Of a stretch of 33,003 nucleotides of DNA, positions 1 through 12,270 are shown piece by piece. Positions within the stretch are counted from its first letter, which is position 1; every line of letters starts with the position of its first letter. Position numbers and translations under genes: made by a program. A model generated the notes under the pieces. That model worked only from the letters and a program-made list of their open reading frames with translations, was not told where the DNA came from and made no database searches. This stretch comes from Collodictyon triciliatum (taxonomy: Eukaryota > CRuMs): NCBI GenBank assembly GCA_043381765.1, contig JBHJMP010000903.1:1-33003 (forward strand). The letters are read 5' to 3'.

Positions 1-290
1 ATACATACAGAAATACATACATACAGAAATACATACATACAGAAATACATACATACAGAAATACATACATACAGAAATACATACATACAGAAATACATAC
101 ATACAGAAATACATACATACATACATACATACAGAAATACATACATACATACAGAAATACATAAATACATACATACATACATACATACATACATACATAC
201 ATACATACATACATACATACATACATACATACATACATACACACATACACACATACATACATACATTACATACATACACACATATAAACA
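1..290. repeat. ACAT tetranucleotide microsatellite with interspersed ACAGAAAT units
   Basis: The first 290 bases are tandem ACAT units. The first part alternates with a 16-base variant (ACATACATACAGAAAT), and the second half is almost pure. The array begins at the window edge, so its true length is unknown. Confidence 0.97.
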
Positions 291-430
291 ATTAATGCCG
301 CAAAACACAGCCAAAACAAACACCGCAAACACCTGTCAGTCACCGAATCCAACCAGTCAAACAAACCGCAGAACAACTAAAGAAAAAATGGCCAGGATAA
401 CAACGCGGGTGCTTTCAGAAACAGGCGCAG

Positions 431-3253
431 ATGTTCGGGCACTCTAGCCTCTCGCGAGACGCTGAAAGCAACAGTAGCCGCCGCCCAAACCTCGCCCTTC
501 CGCGCCCAACTCAGGGCTTTTCGTTTGCTTCGTATTCGCCGCGCCGACTGCGACTCCCGCGCCAAACACAAGGGACCATCGAAACCCGCACAGCGCCTTC
601 CTCACTGACCGAATCGGCGGATTCGCAGGCGTCCACCGACTCAGCGGGGGAAATCGCTGTGCAGCCACTAACAGAGTCTGCGTCTCAGGCTGTTCTTTCG
701 CCAGATGTAGACACACATACGTTATCCTCAATCAGCACAGAGATCGTTCCCCACGAAACGCCGCCGCCTGCCCTGCAAAACGAGTCCCATAGAGGCAGAA
801 TGGGCGCAGGACGCAAAGCACATCGACTCGCGCTTTACCGGCGTTCGCCTCGGGTCTTTGCATCTGTCCGGGAAGTGCGCGAGTGGATGCAAATCATCCA
901 GGCCCGAATCCATGACTTGAAGGAGACTTCCATCCTCTACACAGTCGGTCCGGCTACACCATCCCCTTCTGCCCCGGGCCAGTCTGATGTGTCTCCCATC
1001 CGTAAGGTTCTGATGGGATTTCGAGCAATGTCTTCCACACTCGATGTGCTTTTGCATCTCACAATCACTTTCCAGTTGCTTCTCAATGGGCACTATGATT
1101 GGTATGAATTCCTGAATCTTGTCTGTCTAGTCATTCATGTTCATGTTCCTCCTTTTTTATTGTATTTGTATTCGTATAATTTGTATTTATGTACTTGTGT
1201 ACTTGTGTATTTGTGTATTTGTGTTTTACTTTTATTTCTGGCTCAGGTTTCCAATCGCCGCAGCAATTGTTTTCTTTCGCACTTTGGTTACTGTAATTGT
1301 TTCAAAGAGTGTGGCCCGTGTTTCACCCTGGTATAGGCTTATGATAGCGTTCCAACTAAACTTCTTGTATGATGGGTATTTATCCATCAAGAGTGGCAAC
1401 CTGACACCTCTTTTTCAGGTACATTTCACTTTAACTTTTTTCATCAATATACTGAGTCTATTTTTTTTTTTGTAATGTCAATTTGGTAGACTGGTGTGTA
1501 CCTTTTTAATAATAAATCAATAAATCACTCATAACTTATATTTGTATCTTCGCAGGTCGGAAAATTCATCAAAGCCATTCTAGAATCTCTCCCCTTTTCC
1601 CTCATGGTTCTTTGCTTAGCATTTGAAGAGGTTAACAAAAGTTATTTTAATATTTTATTGATGTCTCGTCTGATTTTTCACTCATTCGGTACAAGGAATG
1701 GAAAATATCTGAAATAGACCTTTCGACTTCTACATAAACCCTCTTTATTTTGTATTTTATTTTTGAAAGGATGGAGAATCATTAAAATAGTCCATCATTG
1801 ACTATTCTATGGGAACCCCTAGTGATGAGATAACCAATTTTAACAAAATGTATAATATTTTAACTTCCTATGCTAGGGCTCATGGAAGCCTCTGTACTTG
1901 GTATCCCTGTCAATATCCATCATCTCATCAACCTTGAGTGCATGGGAAGTCTCCTGTCGGGATGCTCCTTCATACGCCAGCGGACCTAGGTTCTATATTG
2001 ACTCCTTCGAGATTCATACATATTCCAANNNNNNNNNNNNNNNNNNNNNNNNNNNNNNNNNNNNNNNNNNNNNNNNNNNNNNNNNNNNNNNNNNNNNNNN
2101 NNNNNNNNNNNNNNNNNNNNNNNNNNNNNNNNNNNNNNNNNNNNNNNNNNNNNNNNNNNNNNNNNNNNNNNNNNNNNNNNNNNNNNNNNNNNNNNNNNNN
2201 NNNNNNNNNNNNNNNNNNNNNNNNNNNNNNNNNNNNNNNNNNNNNNNNNNNNNNNNNNNNNNNNNNNNNNNNNNNNNNNNNNNNNNNNNNNNNNNNNNNN
2301 NNNNNNNNNNNNNNNNNNNNNNNNNNNNNNNNNNNNNNNNNNNNNNNNNNNNNNNNNNNNNNNNNNNNNNNNNNNNNNNNNNNNNNNNNNNNNNNNNNNN
2401 NNNNNNNNNNNNNNNNNNNNNNNNNNNNNNNNNNNNNNNNNNNNNNNNNNNNNNNNNNNNNNNNNNNNNNNNNNNNNNNNNNNNNNNNNNNNNNNNNNNN
2501 NNNNNNNNNNNNNNNNNNNNNNNNNNNNNNNNNNNNNNNNNNNNNNNNNNNNNNNNNNNNNNNNNNNNNNNNNNNNNNNNNNNNNNNNNNNNNNNGCTGT
2601 CATATTCACATCTGCCATGCTCCCAGGAAGCAACCGACCTTCGAGTGTTTGTTATATATTAAAACGCATTTTCTTTCGCTCTCTCGCTTTATCGATGATA
2701 TGATATGGAATTGAAAGTCCCATTACAAAACACGCTATGCCAAACAAGAATGTTATGCGTTTGTGATGGATTTTGTAAACAAATACTTTGAAAATGTATA
2801 AATTGGAATAGGATGTCGAATATTTCATGGTTGCAGATGCGTCTGTCTGGTCTTTTGGCCAGGCTATTATCGCATCCGACCTGGTGTCCATTGTTGTCAT
2901 TGTTTTGCTCGTATTTGGTCCAGCTGACGGTTATTTCGGTAAGGAACCTAATTGAAATGCATTTTTTTTTATAAAAAAAAAAACGTATTACACAGAACCC
3001 ATATTTGTGTGGACGTCATGTCTCCTTTATTACACCATTTTGAAAGATTTTGTTAGTCAGTTAAGTACATGCAGGCGAATCCAATAATGAAATCAAGATT
3101 GCGTTTGATATACTCTTTGCTTCTTTCGTCGCACAACACATTCTGTATGCTGTATTAACTCTCTTCAATGTTAAGGAGACGAAAAGTTTTGAAATGAGGT
3201 TGTTTAATCATATATTAATATTTCAAAAAAATAGATGTTTGTTGCTGTTTTGA
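431..3253 (+). CDS. Multi-pass membrane protein, XK-related-like (multi-exon, interrupted by gap)
   Basis: Exons read from the sequence are 431-1101, 1247-1418, 1556-1630, 1877-2028 (runs into the gap), 2837-2938 and 3075-3253. All visible junctions are GT-AG and agree in phase. The first exon encodes about 220 mostly polar, Ser/Pro/Arg-rich residues, probably a cytosolic N-terminus. The later exons encode hydrophobic segments: FPIAAAIVFFRTLVTVIV, then LTPLFQ joined to VGKFIKAILESLPFSLMVL, then LYLVSLSISIISSTLSAW, and after the gap SIVVIVLLVFGPADG and a last helix. The F-x-A-x-LES-x-P motif followed by an S-rich helix resembles XK-related (Xkr) scramblase-family proteins. That link is inference from motif shape only. 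Exons in and just after the gap are unresolved; a coding piece probably lies between 2596 and about 2655. The stop is TGA at 3251. Confidence 0.5.
2029..2595. other. Assembly gap (N run)
   Basis: 567 undetermined bases fall inside the XK-related-like gene and remove at least one coding exon. Confidence 1.
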
Positions 3254-4394
3254 GAACTATAAATTGTTTGTTGAAGCACCACCGAAAGATATATCGTAAT
3301 TTTATATTGTTTGGGATTCAGCAACCTCGGCTCAAGTTTGGGAGAGTCCCTGGACGAATCCCACGGTGAATCATCCCAGAACAAATCTCAAGGCGTCATC
3401 AGTTGATATTATATCATAATAATCACACAATTATTTTCTAGCACACAAGCAAAACAAAACAAAACAAAAATTGATGAATCTTGTTTCACCGGTGTCCGAA
3501 TAAAAATAAAGACAAAAACATAATCTTTGTTGGTTATCGAGATGCGGTTTGCCGAGCAAAAAAAAAAGTGTAATATTTCTATATTCGGAAAATATACTAT
3601 TTTACATAAATTTTGTCATTTTAGCAAGAATGAATTGGGAAAAAGGACATTATGAATAACGGTATATATTTTTGTTTGATATAGAGTTATGTGAACCAAG
3701 TCCACACAGAATGTTCGATCAAGCAGCATAATTCCATTTGATCGGCGGCAGAGAATCATCCACTCGAAGTCGTGGAGTTAACCTGATCGAAGCAGCTTCC
3801 TGTCCCACTCAACCCGACTAACCAGCGCGTTTATGTCTCGTCTTTCTCGAATCTTTCTTTTTTCTTTTTTTCTTCTCTTCTCTTTTTCTTTTTCTTTTTC
3901 TTTTTCTTTTTTCTCTTTCTCTTTCTTTTCTTTTTCTTTTCTTCTCTTTTTTTTCTTTCTTTTTCTTTTTTCTATTTTTCTATTTTTCTTTTTTTCTTTT
4001 TTTCTTTTTTTTCTTTTTTTCTTTCTTTTTCTTTTTTCTTTTATCTGTTTTTATTCTCTTTTCATTTCTTACTTTCTCCTTCCTCGTTGGTTGTTTTTAC
4101 CCAAAGGACTTGGCTACCAAATAACTCAAGAGGCACAAGGACTTGATCCTCCATTATTTGAATATAAACTCTCCTCCAAAGACGACGTTTCCTCTATCTC
4201 TGTTTGCCTCTCTCACTTTTCTCTTTCTAGTCCACGAATTTGCTTTTTAGAATAAAAAAAAAAATAAACAGTCAAATAAACCGAAACCCCTTCGAACTCC
4301 TTTGCAGCTCTCGAAAGACTAAAATCCAAGTAATCCTATGACGATACAGGCATGATCACAACTAACTCGAATCTCCCACGCAGACTCCAAGGCC
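3254..4394. other. Intergenic region with polypyrimidine tract
   Basis: I see no convincing exon here. Bases 3845-4080 are a long strand-biased TTTTC/TTTCT tract that opens a low-complexity Phe/Ser reading frame. The rest is AT-rich. The last 100 bases are the PSMA2 upstream region. Confidence 0.7.
3845..4080. repeat. TTTTC-type polypyrimidine tract
   Basis: Irregular tandem T-rich units (TTTTC, TTTTTC, TTTCT) run for about 235 bases with almost no purines on the plus strand. Confidence 0.9.
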
Positions 4395-5484
4395 ATGGGC
4401 GAAAGTGACTATTCTTTCTCACTCACAACATTCTCACCCTCCGGCAAACTCGTTCAAATCGAGTACGCACTAAATGCCGTTGCAGCCGGGGCAACTGCTC
4501 TTGGGATCAAAGGTATGTAAACCCCCCTTTTTTTTTTGCAACAAAACGAATCATAAAAAATGAAAAAAAAAATAGAGGGGTATACAAGAAAAAGTGAAAT
4601 ATGTTTTCCTTCGCAACCTCTAAATTAGAATAGTACATTTAATAAGGCTGCCTAATAATGTCAAACAACCCAACAAACTTACAAATAAATGAATAAATAA
4701 ATTAAAACAATCCAGCGCGTAACGGTGTTGTGATTGCATGTGAGAAGAAGCTTCCCTCCACTCTCGTGGATGGCTCATCTGTCCAGAAATCCTTTGCTTT
4801 CACCGACTCCATTGGAGGCGTTTATGCCGGAATGGGCCCCGACTTTCGCGTCCTTGCAAGGAACGGGGTAAAGAGTGCGCAGCAATATTATCGTACATAC
4901 CAGGACCCCATCCCGACAAAGGAGCTTGTCAAGGAGCTTGCGTCAGTGATGCAAGAGTTTACTCAATCCGGGTGCGTTTGTCTATATTATCTCGGTATCT
5001 CACGTCATGTGCCGGATTCATATACATTTACTTAATCATACTGCAGCTATTTCAGCCTGAATGATTTGTTCTCCGCTTCCTGATTGTTAATCTATAAGAT
5101 TCATTTCCTTATTTAAAGGCAAATCGAGAATGGCATTGTTGTGGTGTTTGTATAATGTCCCTTTTTATGTCCCTATTCCTCGACCGATTGAGTACTAAGA
5201 TATTCTATCGCATCTGCAGAGGTGTCCGACCGTTTGGGGTGTCCCTCCTCATCGCTGGCTATGACGACAATGGACCGCAGCTCTTCCAGGTAGCTCATTT
5301 GATGTCGCATTATCGTGCCCTTCTATTCTCTCTGTTCTCATTCATCTTATTTTTTTTTTTGGTTTGTATATAACTATATGGTTTCCCATGTAGGTCGACC
5401 CATCGGGCTCCTTCTGGGGATGGAAAGCATCAGCCATCGGAAAGGGTGCCACCAATGGAAAAACCTTCCTGGAGAAGAGGTCAA

Positions 5485-5551
<67 letters not shown>

Positions 5552-5915
5552 TCTCTCTTTTATATATATTAGATTTTTCTCTATTTCCCACCAATAACGT
5601 TCTCATTCTTTTCTGTTCGTTGTTTTTAAATCCATCGGATACCAAATAAGCTCCCTACGTCATCATTGTCCTCTCCCTTTTCTCATTCCTCTCACCACAA
5701 TCTAACCCTAATCCATATCCCACTCCAAATACCGCAGATACAACGACGACATCGAGCTGGAAGACGCCATCCACACTGCAATTTTGACTCTCAAGGAAGG
5801 CTTCGACGGGCAAATGACTGAACACAACATCGAAATCGCTATTGTCTCGGACACTCGCAAATTCACCGTTCTCACGCCGAGCGAAGTCAAAGACTACCTG
5901 GAGGAAGTCCAGTAA
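4395..5915 (+). CDS. PSMA2: 20S proteasome subunit alpha type-2 (five exons)
   Basis: Exons are 4395-4512, 4716-4971, 5220-5289, 5394-5479 and 5738-5915. They splice in phase to 235 residues; the human protein has 234. The N-terminus carries the alpha-subunit signature [17 protein letters not shown]. Family landmarks follow in order: [94 protein letters not shown] and a closing [13 protein letters not shown]. As an alpha-ring subunit it would help form the gate and docking surface of the 20S core and has no catalytic threonine. The introns are 203, 248, 104 and 258 bases; intron 4 holds a CT dinucleotide array. A candidate AATAAA lies at 6019-6024. Identification is secure. Confidence 0.97.
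5488..5558. repeat. CT dinucleotide microsatellite in PSMA2 intron 4
   Basis: About 35 CT units begin nine bases after the splice donor at 5480 and decay into TTTCTC. Confidence 0.95.
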
Positions 5916-6345
5916 CTGCGCAGTCTGCCCAAGACATACTCCTTTGCACCTGCCCACCCATCGCTCCTTTCCCGCTCGTCTTACTTTCACTCTCTTTTGC
6001 TCCCATCCGCCCTCACGAAATAAACGAAAAGAAGAAAAAAAAAACAAGGAAAAAAAAAGAATGAGAAGGGAAGGGAATACCTTTGGTTTGGTTTGGTTAG
6101 TCAGCACTGATTCATGGATTCTACACACTGATGACGCTTGTGTATATACTGATTGAACTTTTATTTTTCTCATTCTATATGCTATTCTTCACTCTCTTAA
6201 AAAAAACATCCAAAAGCCAGACCAGACTTTACAATTTTTTTTTTTAATAGTGTGCTATATTTTATCTTGCTTGTTTGTGGGTGGAGACAAGACAACACCC
6301 GGGATTCCAAACAGGCGAGAGTCTCTTGTTTGCCGCAGGCCGAGG
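5916..6345. other. Convergent intergenic region between PSMA2 and the FG-GAP gene
   Basis: This 430-base spacer separates two 3' ends that point at each other. It holds a plus-strand AATAAA at 6019-6024 and A-rich runs near 6030-6060. I see no gene in it. Confidence 0.7.
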
Positions 6346-9300
6346 CTAGTAGCCTGTTTGCTGCAGCTTGTAGAGATAGACTTTCCCTGTGGCGCTTGTG
6401 CCGGGCTTGCGGCCAAACGGCGCAGACACAATTGCTGTTTTCTCATCAATCGCAACATCAAAGCCGAAGCCATCAGAGCCATCGGCTGTGGGTGATTCAT
6501 ACCGGCGCCACTCGCCCCAAACGCCAGAGTCCAGCGTGAAGATGTAAGCTCGACCTGGATACATATCAGCCCGGAAAAAAAAGGGATGAAGTGAAAAAAA
6601 AAAAAAAAGTGAAGCAGGAAAAGTGAATTATTTCCAATACGCCCAGCCGATACGCACTCAATCGCCCCAGTTTTTTCAGACATAAAAAAAAATAAACTAA
6701 AAGAAAAAAAAACCTCCACCGCAATAGCAGAATAATAACAAGAGCAATAACGTTGACAAACCTGCAATCCCACACGTGCTTTCCTCATCACATGACCTTG
6801 CTCCCACCACCATCCGGCCGCCAAGCACATCCACACTGTATCCAAAGTGCCGCCCGTCCTCCGCATTGGCAGCTCCGATTGAATATTGATACGCAAAGAG
6901 CCCGTTTACATCCATCTCGTATATGCAAATGCTGCCTGCATCTTGCCAGCCAGTGGAGTCCGAGACGGCCGAGATGAAAAGCGTCTTCCCAAGGGCAATC
7001 ACCTTCCAGCCAAACCCTCGCCGTGTGGTGTACGCAATTGTCTGCGAGAGGCCCCAGTTCCCGTCGGCATAGTGGAATACATAAACCGCTTCAAGTGCTG
7101 TATTGTCAGGGCGGTTGGAGACAACAACGCGGGTCTCGCTTTGCATAGAGACACAGAATCCAAGGTATTCATGGGCGTTTGGGTGCTGTCTTTGGACGAT
7201 TCTTGACTCTTTAACCACACGGTTTTCGACCCGAATGACATAGACTGCGCCTGAGTTTGGGTGAAGAGCTGCATCTCCAAACTTTGGAGCTCCGATGGCA
7301 GTCACGTTGTTCACGGCCCACACAGACGTGCCGAAGTTTGCATCGCCATGGAAATCAACCGACCTGAGTGTGCGATATTTTCGGAAAGCCAGGGCTTCGG
7401 CGTTCCACTTGAATATCACCACAGCCCCCATGAGGCCGCCGGTCATGGTGGACTTTGGGACGGTGACAAAGAGCAAGTCATTATGCAGATGAATGGCAGA
7501 TCCGAATCGAGCATCTTTCTTCTGGAATCGGTGGGAGAGCCTTTTGAAGAAAGTCCACACACCATCCACCAGAGTGTAGAGCATGATATAGCCGCCATCA
7601 CACGATGCCGATGGATTCAAGCAAAAAGGCACGCTGATAACTGCGTAGCCGTTCCACAATGCCACTTGGTGTCCTGATTTTCCTGATAGCCAATTAATTG
7701 GAGGGTTTAACTCTTGACTATTCAAGGAATGAAATGGACTTTTTGATATCGTCTTAGATGGGCTTCGTGTCTGCAGTATCGATTTCGAGCTCGTCTTAAA
7801 CATGGAGTTAGATTTTGACTTTGGCTTGGATTTGGATTTGGATTTGGATTTAGATTTGGATTTTGACTTGGATTTGGATTTGGATTTGGATTTGGATTTG
7901 GATTTGGATTTGGATTTGGATTTGGATTTGGATTTGGATTTGGATTTGGATTTGGATTTGGACTTTGACTTGGGTTTGGACCTGGACCTGGATTTGGACC
8001 TGGATTTGGATTTGGACTTGGATTTGGACTTGGATTTGGATTTAGATTTGGATTTAGATTTGGATTTTGACTTGGACTTGGACTTGGACTTGGATTTGGA
8101 CCTGGACTTGGATTTGGACCTGGATTTGGACCTGGATTTAAACTTGGACTTGGACTTGGATTTGGACCTGGATTTGGACTTGGATTTGGATTTGGACTTG
8201 GATTTGGACCTGGACTTGGATTTGGACCTGGACTTGGGTTTGGATTTGGACCTGGATTTGGATTTGGACCTGGATTTAGATCTTGTCTTTGAACGGCTTC
8301 GAGAACGTGAAGAGGCTATTATTCAAGAAAATGAAATGATCAGAAAATTATCATCAGGTAGCCAAAATCATAAGCATATAGTATTGCAACATACATACTC
8401 ACAAGTATTTTTTTAATACTTACACATTCCATAAGAAAATGCAAAACACGCTCCGGACGGATAATATCCAGAGTACGACCAATAATCACCAATGACCCCA
8501 AAATTCTTATATATTGCCAGGCTAAATCCGTACATGCTGGTTGCTGGATTCAAAGCATCACCGAAAATGATTTGAGAGGGTGTCGACCAACCGCTTCCGT
8601 AATTTGCAAATACAAACACCTTTCGCGAACTTCCATCACCAACGAGTAAATTTGGATAAGAGAATGCTATCGAATTGCCAAGTCGCGAGGTTGATGGAGC
8701 TGTCAACAACTGGTTAAAGCTCCATACAGAAGATGAGTAGGTAAAAATATAAACCCCATTACAGGCTGTCCAGCAACTAACAGCAACACTTACATCAGAT
8801 ATTATAGCCACATAGTTTCCAAAGGAAGAGGAGGGAGGAATGGAGGACGAAAAAAGCCGAGAAAAGCTTGTGGAAATTACATCCCCACTCCTACTGAAGA
8901 CATAAGCTGCCCCTTGGTAAGAGTTCTCTCCAATAGCGCCGACAAGAACAAGTCTGGGGCTAAGGCTTACTGCTCGTCCGAATCTAGAAACTGCCCAGCA
9001 TGATAGCGTATTGTACTGACTCCATGCGCCACTCGACAGAGTAAATGTATAGACAGCACCCATGTCATTGGAGACTGACCACGCCCCTGCCAGTAAAATG
9101 GTGCTATCCATCGCCATCGAAATACCCAACCCCAGTGCCGAGGTGATTGAAATAGCACTTTGAGAAACCCATTGGGAACTTTGGTAGGTATATGGGTAAA
9201 TGGTTGTAATCGTGGATGACTCGCCCATGGACACGATCAATCTGTCGTCTGTAACTGCAACAGTGTATCCAAAATATGCATTTGACGAAGGACTTGGAGA

Positions 9301-10887
9301 AATAACCTTTGACTTATACACCCATGAAAAGCCAGACCGGGTGTATATTCTTACAGAACCGGCATTCAGCATGGAGGCCACGGAATCTTGGTTTGCACCA
9401 ACAGCGAGTGTGTTCCCAGAGGGAGAAATGGAGACAGATATCCCATACTGTGCACTAGAGGCGAGCGACTCTGTTGTTGAAATCATGTTTGCAGTACTCC
9501 AGACACCAGACCTGTATGGGCTTCTTGAACGGGACCATGAGGTTGATTGTGGAACTATGAAAATAGATAAATTGAGTAGTATAGAAAAAGTATGTTCTAT
9601 AGTGTAGAATGAAAATAATGGCATAATGATAAATCAATAAACAAGTTCTTATCACTTAAGTTTCATTCGGTTTTTTCTAATTGATGGTATTAAATTCATT
9701 ATGAAATGCTTTACATACTTCAATAAAAAAAAAATATTCAATCATAGTTACATACCGTTTAATCGATAGGTGAAGAAAGCACCTGATGGATATGGTGTAC
9801 TCTGCATGGTATCACCGACAGACACGATATTTCCAACTATAGAAACCGAGGTCCCATACCTACCATATGTAATTGATGGTGTAATCTCTGTGGGAGTTGA
9901 AAATGCCAGCCCTGAAATTGTGTAAACATAGGCCTTGCCTGAGGCATCACCAACAATTAAAAAGGACGAAGAGGACGCAACAGATGCTCCCAAGTTACTC
10001 GACCCAGTAGCTGTGAGTTTTTGAGAGTAACCCCATGATGAACCTCCAAATGTGAATATCGCAACAAACCCACACTTATTACATCCCAAAGCAACCATGG
10101 CACTTGATACAATTGTAGTACACGTTCCTACTTTACTCCCCCAACCAAGTCCTGGAGCATTCAAACGAGTACTTAAAGTGCTGGTAGCTGTGGTTGACGT
10201 TCGAGAGTATATATATGCAGAACCCTCGTTCAAATTTTCTCCATCGGCTCCAACAAGCAATATTGATTTTGAGACTGAGACACTGGAACCGTACCCACTC
10301 GTGCTACCTGCAATACGTTGTGCATAACCCCATTGAGACACATTCCATGTGTAAAGGTACACAGCAGGCTCCCCTGTCGCTGTAACTGCGAGATAGTCAT
10401 CACTTATTGAAACACTTACACCGAAAGTACCAGACATCGATGGACCAGTGATTTTTACTTGCAATACCCAGAGCGTCCCCGATAATGTGAAGGGATAGAT
10501 GGACCCCACTCCAGATGGGTCATTAGGGGCGGCAATAACAAGCCGGCTGTCATCCATAGCGATTGCTTGTCCAAAATTCGACAAGGACGATGTTGACCCT
10601 GTTATCTTTGTCTGATAGACCCAAGTGAAGCTTTGCCTAGTATACATTAACACAGACCCAACTCCACTCACTGTGCCTCTGTTTTCAGTATGGGCACTGG
10701 CGGCCAGGTATTTCCCGTTTGGAGATTGACAAATGTTTGAGGAAAATAGTGAATTGGAAGCTACCGTGCTGGAGTCTGGCCCGAGGGCATTCTCATAGAT
10801 CCACAGCTGTCCTTGTGTCACTGAGTCGGGAAAACGGACTATCAGGCATATTGCAATGCTGATGAACAGAAGAGACCTTTGGGTCAT
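6346..10887 (-). CDS. Secreted triple FG-GAP beta-propeller protein with SR/SK hinges
   Basis: The exons in transcript order are 10887-9756, 9554-8424, 8315-6762 and 6554-6346. Every junction is GT-AG, every intron is phase 1, and the sum is an uninterrupted 1341 residues. The N-terminus is a signal peptide (LLFISIAICLIVRFPDS). Each of the three large modules contains seven FG-GAP-type repeats of the pattern [F/Y]G-x-[SA]V...[L/V]x-V-[GS]...G-x-x-[YV]x-[FY], the number needed for a closed seven-bladed propeller. Module 1 is about residues 30-377, module 2 about 400-754, and module 3 about 955-1341. The last blade of module 3 is contributed by exon 4 (GFGFDVAIDEKTAIVSAP). Hinge 1 is short (STSWSRSRSPYRS). 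Hinge 2, from residue 755, is about 170 residues of alternating Ser and Lys/Arg, ending in QTRSPSKTISKS. No membrane segment is seen. The likely role is extracellular adhesion or binding; the ligand is unknown. Splitting into separate genes is possible but less likely, given the phase agreement. Confidence 0.78.
7805..8285 (-). repeat. Hexanucleotide array encoding the SK/SR hinge
   Basis: About 80 tandem 6-base units (AAATCC on the coding minus strand, with AAGTCC, AGGTCC and AAACCC variants) lie inside exon 3 of the triple-propeller gene. The array length keeps the frame throughout, so it encodes Lys-Ser and Arg-Ser dipeptides with occasional Pro or Phe. The plus strand shows an Asp-Leu shadow frame. 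Confidence 0.95.
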
Positions 10888-12270
10888 CTGTGGGCGGTTA
10901 AATATGTTGATATATTGCCAAAGCTACAAAATATGCGATTCAATTTTGCAGCAGTTTTTAATCCGTTTTTTGGTTTAAAACTAGATTGGCTTGCACAACC
11001 AGTCAGGGTAATAGGGCGAGACATACCATGCTTGGTCACACGCTCCCCTACTTAGAATCTCTTCTTTGTGGCCCAAGAGTATCCTTCTTGCTTTCGCCTT
11101 TCCCCTGAAACTGGTATGCTAACTTTGGTCGTGTTTGTCGCTGTTGTTCTTTTATTTTAAAAAAAAAATATCAGAACAAAACGTGTGAGTGAAAAAATAA
11201 AAAAAAATCGGAAAGAGAAATAGAAAGAGAAAGAACTCAGAACAAAGAAAAAGGGAGACTCGAAGTTAGAGCAAAGAAAAAAGGGTAAGTCGAAGCCACT
11301 CGAAGCGAGTTCCAAATAGATTTTATCTGGAGTAAGTAGCTTAGGCCTTTTTTTGATCTTCTTTATCGCAATTACTTCACTTTCCAAAAGTAATCTTGAG
11401 AATCCAACATCCTGTTTTTATCAACGTTTTTTTGGATGAATCTCGTGTGTTATTTTCATGTGTTTTTTTTAAAAAAAAAAAAAATTCTATAATGCAAACA
11501 AAAAAAAATATCACTCTTTATAGCAGCATCTTCTACTCGCGCCTGCTTTCCGCTATGCGCACCTCCCTCGCTCCCTCTATGCCTTTGCCCTCTTACAATT
11601 TGCATCGAATAAAGGGGTGAAAAAAAGAGTACGAACAAGCTTCTCAGTCTGAGAGAACCAGTCAAAAGACACAAAAGTGGGCTCTAGTTTCTTGTCCCGA
11701 TCATCAGAGTACACAGCAGTTTTTCTTCCTCCAACGCGACACAATCCTGTCAGTCTTGCAGACAACAATCACCATGTTCCATCACGCCGTTTTGTCATCC
11801 TGTTCTTGGACGTGAATGAAGCCAATTTTATTCGAACTTGTCTTGGTTGCGTGCTCAGGAAAACCGGTTGGCAACCAACCACAATATTCGACTTGCGTTA
11901 AGTCCGAATAAATTGAGACTGTGCGAAAATCAGAATTTCTTTTCTGATATATCTTTCCAAGCTATTATGATTACACTATTAGATGATAAAGCACATATTT
12001 GTTGCATGTACCCTTTGTTTAAAATTTAACAAAGAATTTAAAATAATATTATATTTTCCATAAATGGTATTTCTATGATGTTCCAGCAGGTTCATGCTGG
12101 CTGGGACTTCCGAATGTTGGATTTTGCAGTTTTGCTTGCATTACATGCGTTCAGTATGGACCATTAGAGTCATCACATTTAGAATCGAGACTTCCCCACC
12201 GATTAGATTAGGAGTTGAATGAAGCTCAAAATAAATATATTTGCTACGTAAAATATCACAGGGTGGGATA
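10888..12270. other. Intergenic region, no supported gene
   Basis: This region contains the upstream flank of the propeller gene, poly-A/T runs near 11160 and 11465-11510, and a few short open stretches (for example around 11680-11900 on the plus strand). None shows protein-like composition together with usable splice sites. A small gene could be hidden here. Confidence 0.5.

Noticed and set aside
3310-3400. Possible tRNA-like segment (GGACGAATCCCA) and a similar one near 14600 (GGTTCGAGCGACC)
   Set aside because: Neither folds into an acceptor stem plus D, anticodon and T arms at the right spacing by eye.
3833-4255. Phe/Ser-rich plus-strand frame
   Set aside because: It lies in the TTTTC tract; the non-repeat tail has no recognisable protein character and no splice context.
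7802-8416. Plus-strand frame of nearly pure Asp-Leu dipeptides
   Set aside because: It is the antisense shadow of the Lys/Arg-Ser hinge, which is in frame and in phase with propeller exons on both sides of the minus strand.
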